From Gammaproteobacteria bacterium UBA3067 (lineage in GTDB: Bacteria; Pseudomonadota; Gammaproteobacteria; Pseudomonadales; UBA3067): a DNA stretch of 15,642 nt. Both the position numbers and the translations under genes were made by a program. The stretch lies in the NCBI GenBank assembly GCA_002366835.1, contig DFBZ01000171.1:2266-17907 (forward strand), given 5' to 3'. The notes under the pieces are model-generated. The model did no database searches, was not told where the DNA came from, and saw nothing but the letters and a program-made list of their open reading frames with translations. Positions 14,522 to 15,642 of this stretch are shown here, piece after piece. Position 1 is the stretch's first letter. Each line of letters begins with the position of its first letter.

Positions 14522-15642
14522 ATGAAAATAATTATTCTCGGCGCCGGGCAAGTGGGTGGCACCCTGGCACAAAATCTCGCTAGCGAAGAAAACGATATTA
14601 CTGTCGTTGACACAGATGGCGAACTTTTGCGTAATCTCCAGGACCGCATGGATATCCGCACCATTATTGGCAAAGCCTCCTACCCCAATATTTTACGCCA
14701 AGCCGGGGCGGAAGATGCCGATATGCTCATTGCGGTTACCAACAGCGATGAAGTGAACATGATCGCCTGCCAAATCGCTTTCACCCTATTTCGCACGCCG
14801 ACAAAAATTGCCCGGATTCGCGCTACGGCCTACATCACCCGTACAGGCCTGTTTAATAACGAAGCCTTACCCATTGATGTCATCATCTCACCTGAACAGG
14901 TGGTCACCAATCATATTAAACGGCTTATCGAACACCCTGGTGCCCTGCAGGTTCTGGATTTTGCGCAAGGAAAAGCCCAGCTTGTGGCGGTACGGGCCTA
15001 CCATGGTGGCCCTCTGGTGGGGCAGGAAATCCGCTATCTGCGCCAGCACATGCCCTCCATCGATACCCGCGTGGCCGCCATTTTTAGGCGTGATCGCGCT
15101 ATCATGCCGGAAGGCTCCACCATTATAGAGGTGGACGATGAAGTATTTTTTATCGCGGCAAAAAATAATATCCGTGCGGTAATGAGTGAGCTGCGAAAAT
15201 TAGAAAGCAATTACAGCCGCATCATCATTGCCGGTGGCGGCAATATTGGCGAACGTCTGGCTGAAGCCATCGAAACCCGTTATCGGGTAAAAATCATCGA
15301 TCACAATTCCGGCCGTTGCCGTGATCTTTCCCAGGCTTTATCTAGTACCATTGTGCTTCAAGGCTCCTCCTCCGATCAAAATCTCTTGCTGGAAGAAAAC
15401 ATTGAAGAAACCGATGTTTTTCTTGCTGTCACCAACGATGACGAAGCGAATATTATGTCCTCGATGCTGGCCAAGCGGCTGGGTGCCCGCAAGGTGATGA
15501 CCATTATCAATAACCCCGCTTATGTGGATCTGGTGCAGGGTGGTGATATCGATATAGCCATCTCACCCCAGCAAGTCACTATTGGCAGCTTGCTCACCCA
15601 TGTCCGTCGTGGTGACATGGTTAATGTACATTCGCTACGCCG
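14522..15642 (+). CDS. trkA: Trk potassium uptake protein TrkA, 3-prime truncated
   Basis: TrkA is the cytoplasmic NAD(H)-binding regulator of the TrkH/TrkG potassium channel. The frame is open from ATG at 14522 to the right edge (373 codons plus two bases) with no stop; the family is about 458 aa, so the last fifth is missing. It has tandem RCK halves. The first begins with MKIIILGAGQVGGTLA (NAD loop GxGxxG) and includes VTNSDEVNMIACQ. The second begins near residue 236 with RIIIAGGGNIGERLA and repeats AVTNDDEANIM. RCK-C segments follow the first half (about 130-220) and start after the second. It lies 32 nt after rsmB; AAGGA at 14502-14506 is rather far (15 nt) for a typical Shine-Dalgarno. 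The order matches Pseudomonas PA0016-PA0019. Confidence 0.97.
   Translation, partial: MKIIILGAGQVGGTLAQNLASEENDITVVDTDGELLRNLQDRMDIRTIIGKASYPNILRQAGAEDADMLIAVTNSDEVNMIACQIAFTLFRTPTKIARIRATAYITRTGLFNNEALPIDVIISPEQVVTNHIKRLIEHPGALQVLDFAQGKAQLVAVRAYHGGPLVGQEIRYLRQHMPSIDTRVAAIFRRDRAIMPEGSTIIEVDDEVFFIAAKNNIRAVMSELRKLESNYSRIIIAGGGNIGERLAEAIETRYRVKIIDHNSGRCRDLSQALSSTIVLQGSSSDQNLLLEENIEETDVFLAVTNDDEANIMSSMLAKRLGARKVMTIINNPAYVDLVQGGDIDIAISPQQVTIGSLLTHVRRGDMVNVHSLR

Overview
The window is a stretch of bacterial chromosome from a gammaproteobacterium. The best guess is a marine Cellvibrionales/Pseudomonadales-type lineage, inferred from gene order and protein style and not proven here. The cluster trkA-rsmB-fmt-def, divergent from tsaP(LysM)-dprA and followed by tsaC-hemF-aroE, is the arrangement known from the oriC-proximal region of Pseudomonas (PA0016-PA0025). 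I see no phage genes, transposase, tRNA, rRNA or CRISPR array.

Left end (1-1663). A partial lipoprotein gene runs off the left edge on the minus strand. A 367-nt AT-rich gap separates it from a plus-strand gene for an unrecognised soluble 213-aa protein. That gene meets yheV (minus strand) tail to tail, with both stop codons lying inside one 13-bp palindrome.

Central minus-strand block (1379-8791), read right to left: a PAS protein, a chemoreceptor, purE, tsaC, hemF, aroE, prlC and yheV. The housekeeping genes serve purine synthesis (PurE), tRNA t6A37 formation (TsaC), haem synthesis (HemF), aromatic amino acid synthesis (AroE) and cytoplasmic peptide turnover (PrlC). The first two genes look like an Aer energy-taxis receptor split in two: an FAD-type PAS protein, then a 29-bp-overlapping gene for a membrane methyl-accepting protein with a C-terminal zinc-binding CZB domain. 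A candidate FNR/ANR box lies 141 bp upstream of the pair. The pair and purE sit between dprA and tsaC, which are neighbours in Pseudomonas, so this is the accessory-looking part of the window.

Right part (9016-15642). The minus-strand pair tsaP-dprA (type IV pilus secretin-associated LysM protein, then the DNA-processing protein of transformation) overlaps as TAATG. A 308-nt divergent intergenic region follows. The plus-strand operon def-fmt-rsmB-trkA then covers N-terminal deformylation and formylation, 16S rRNA m5C967 methylation and potassium uptake; trkA is cut by the right edge after 373 codons.

No wholly new multi-gene system is evident. The observations most worth following up are the split redox/zinc chemoreceptor with its possible oxygen-responsive promoter, and the translational coupling of tsaP and dprA.
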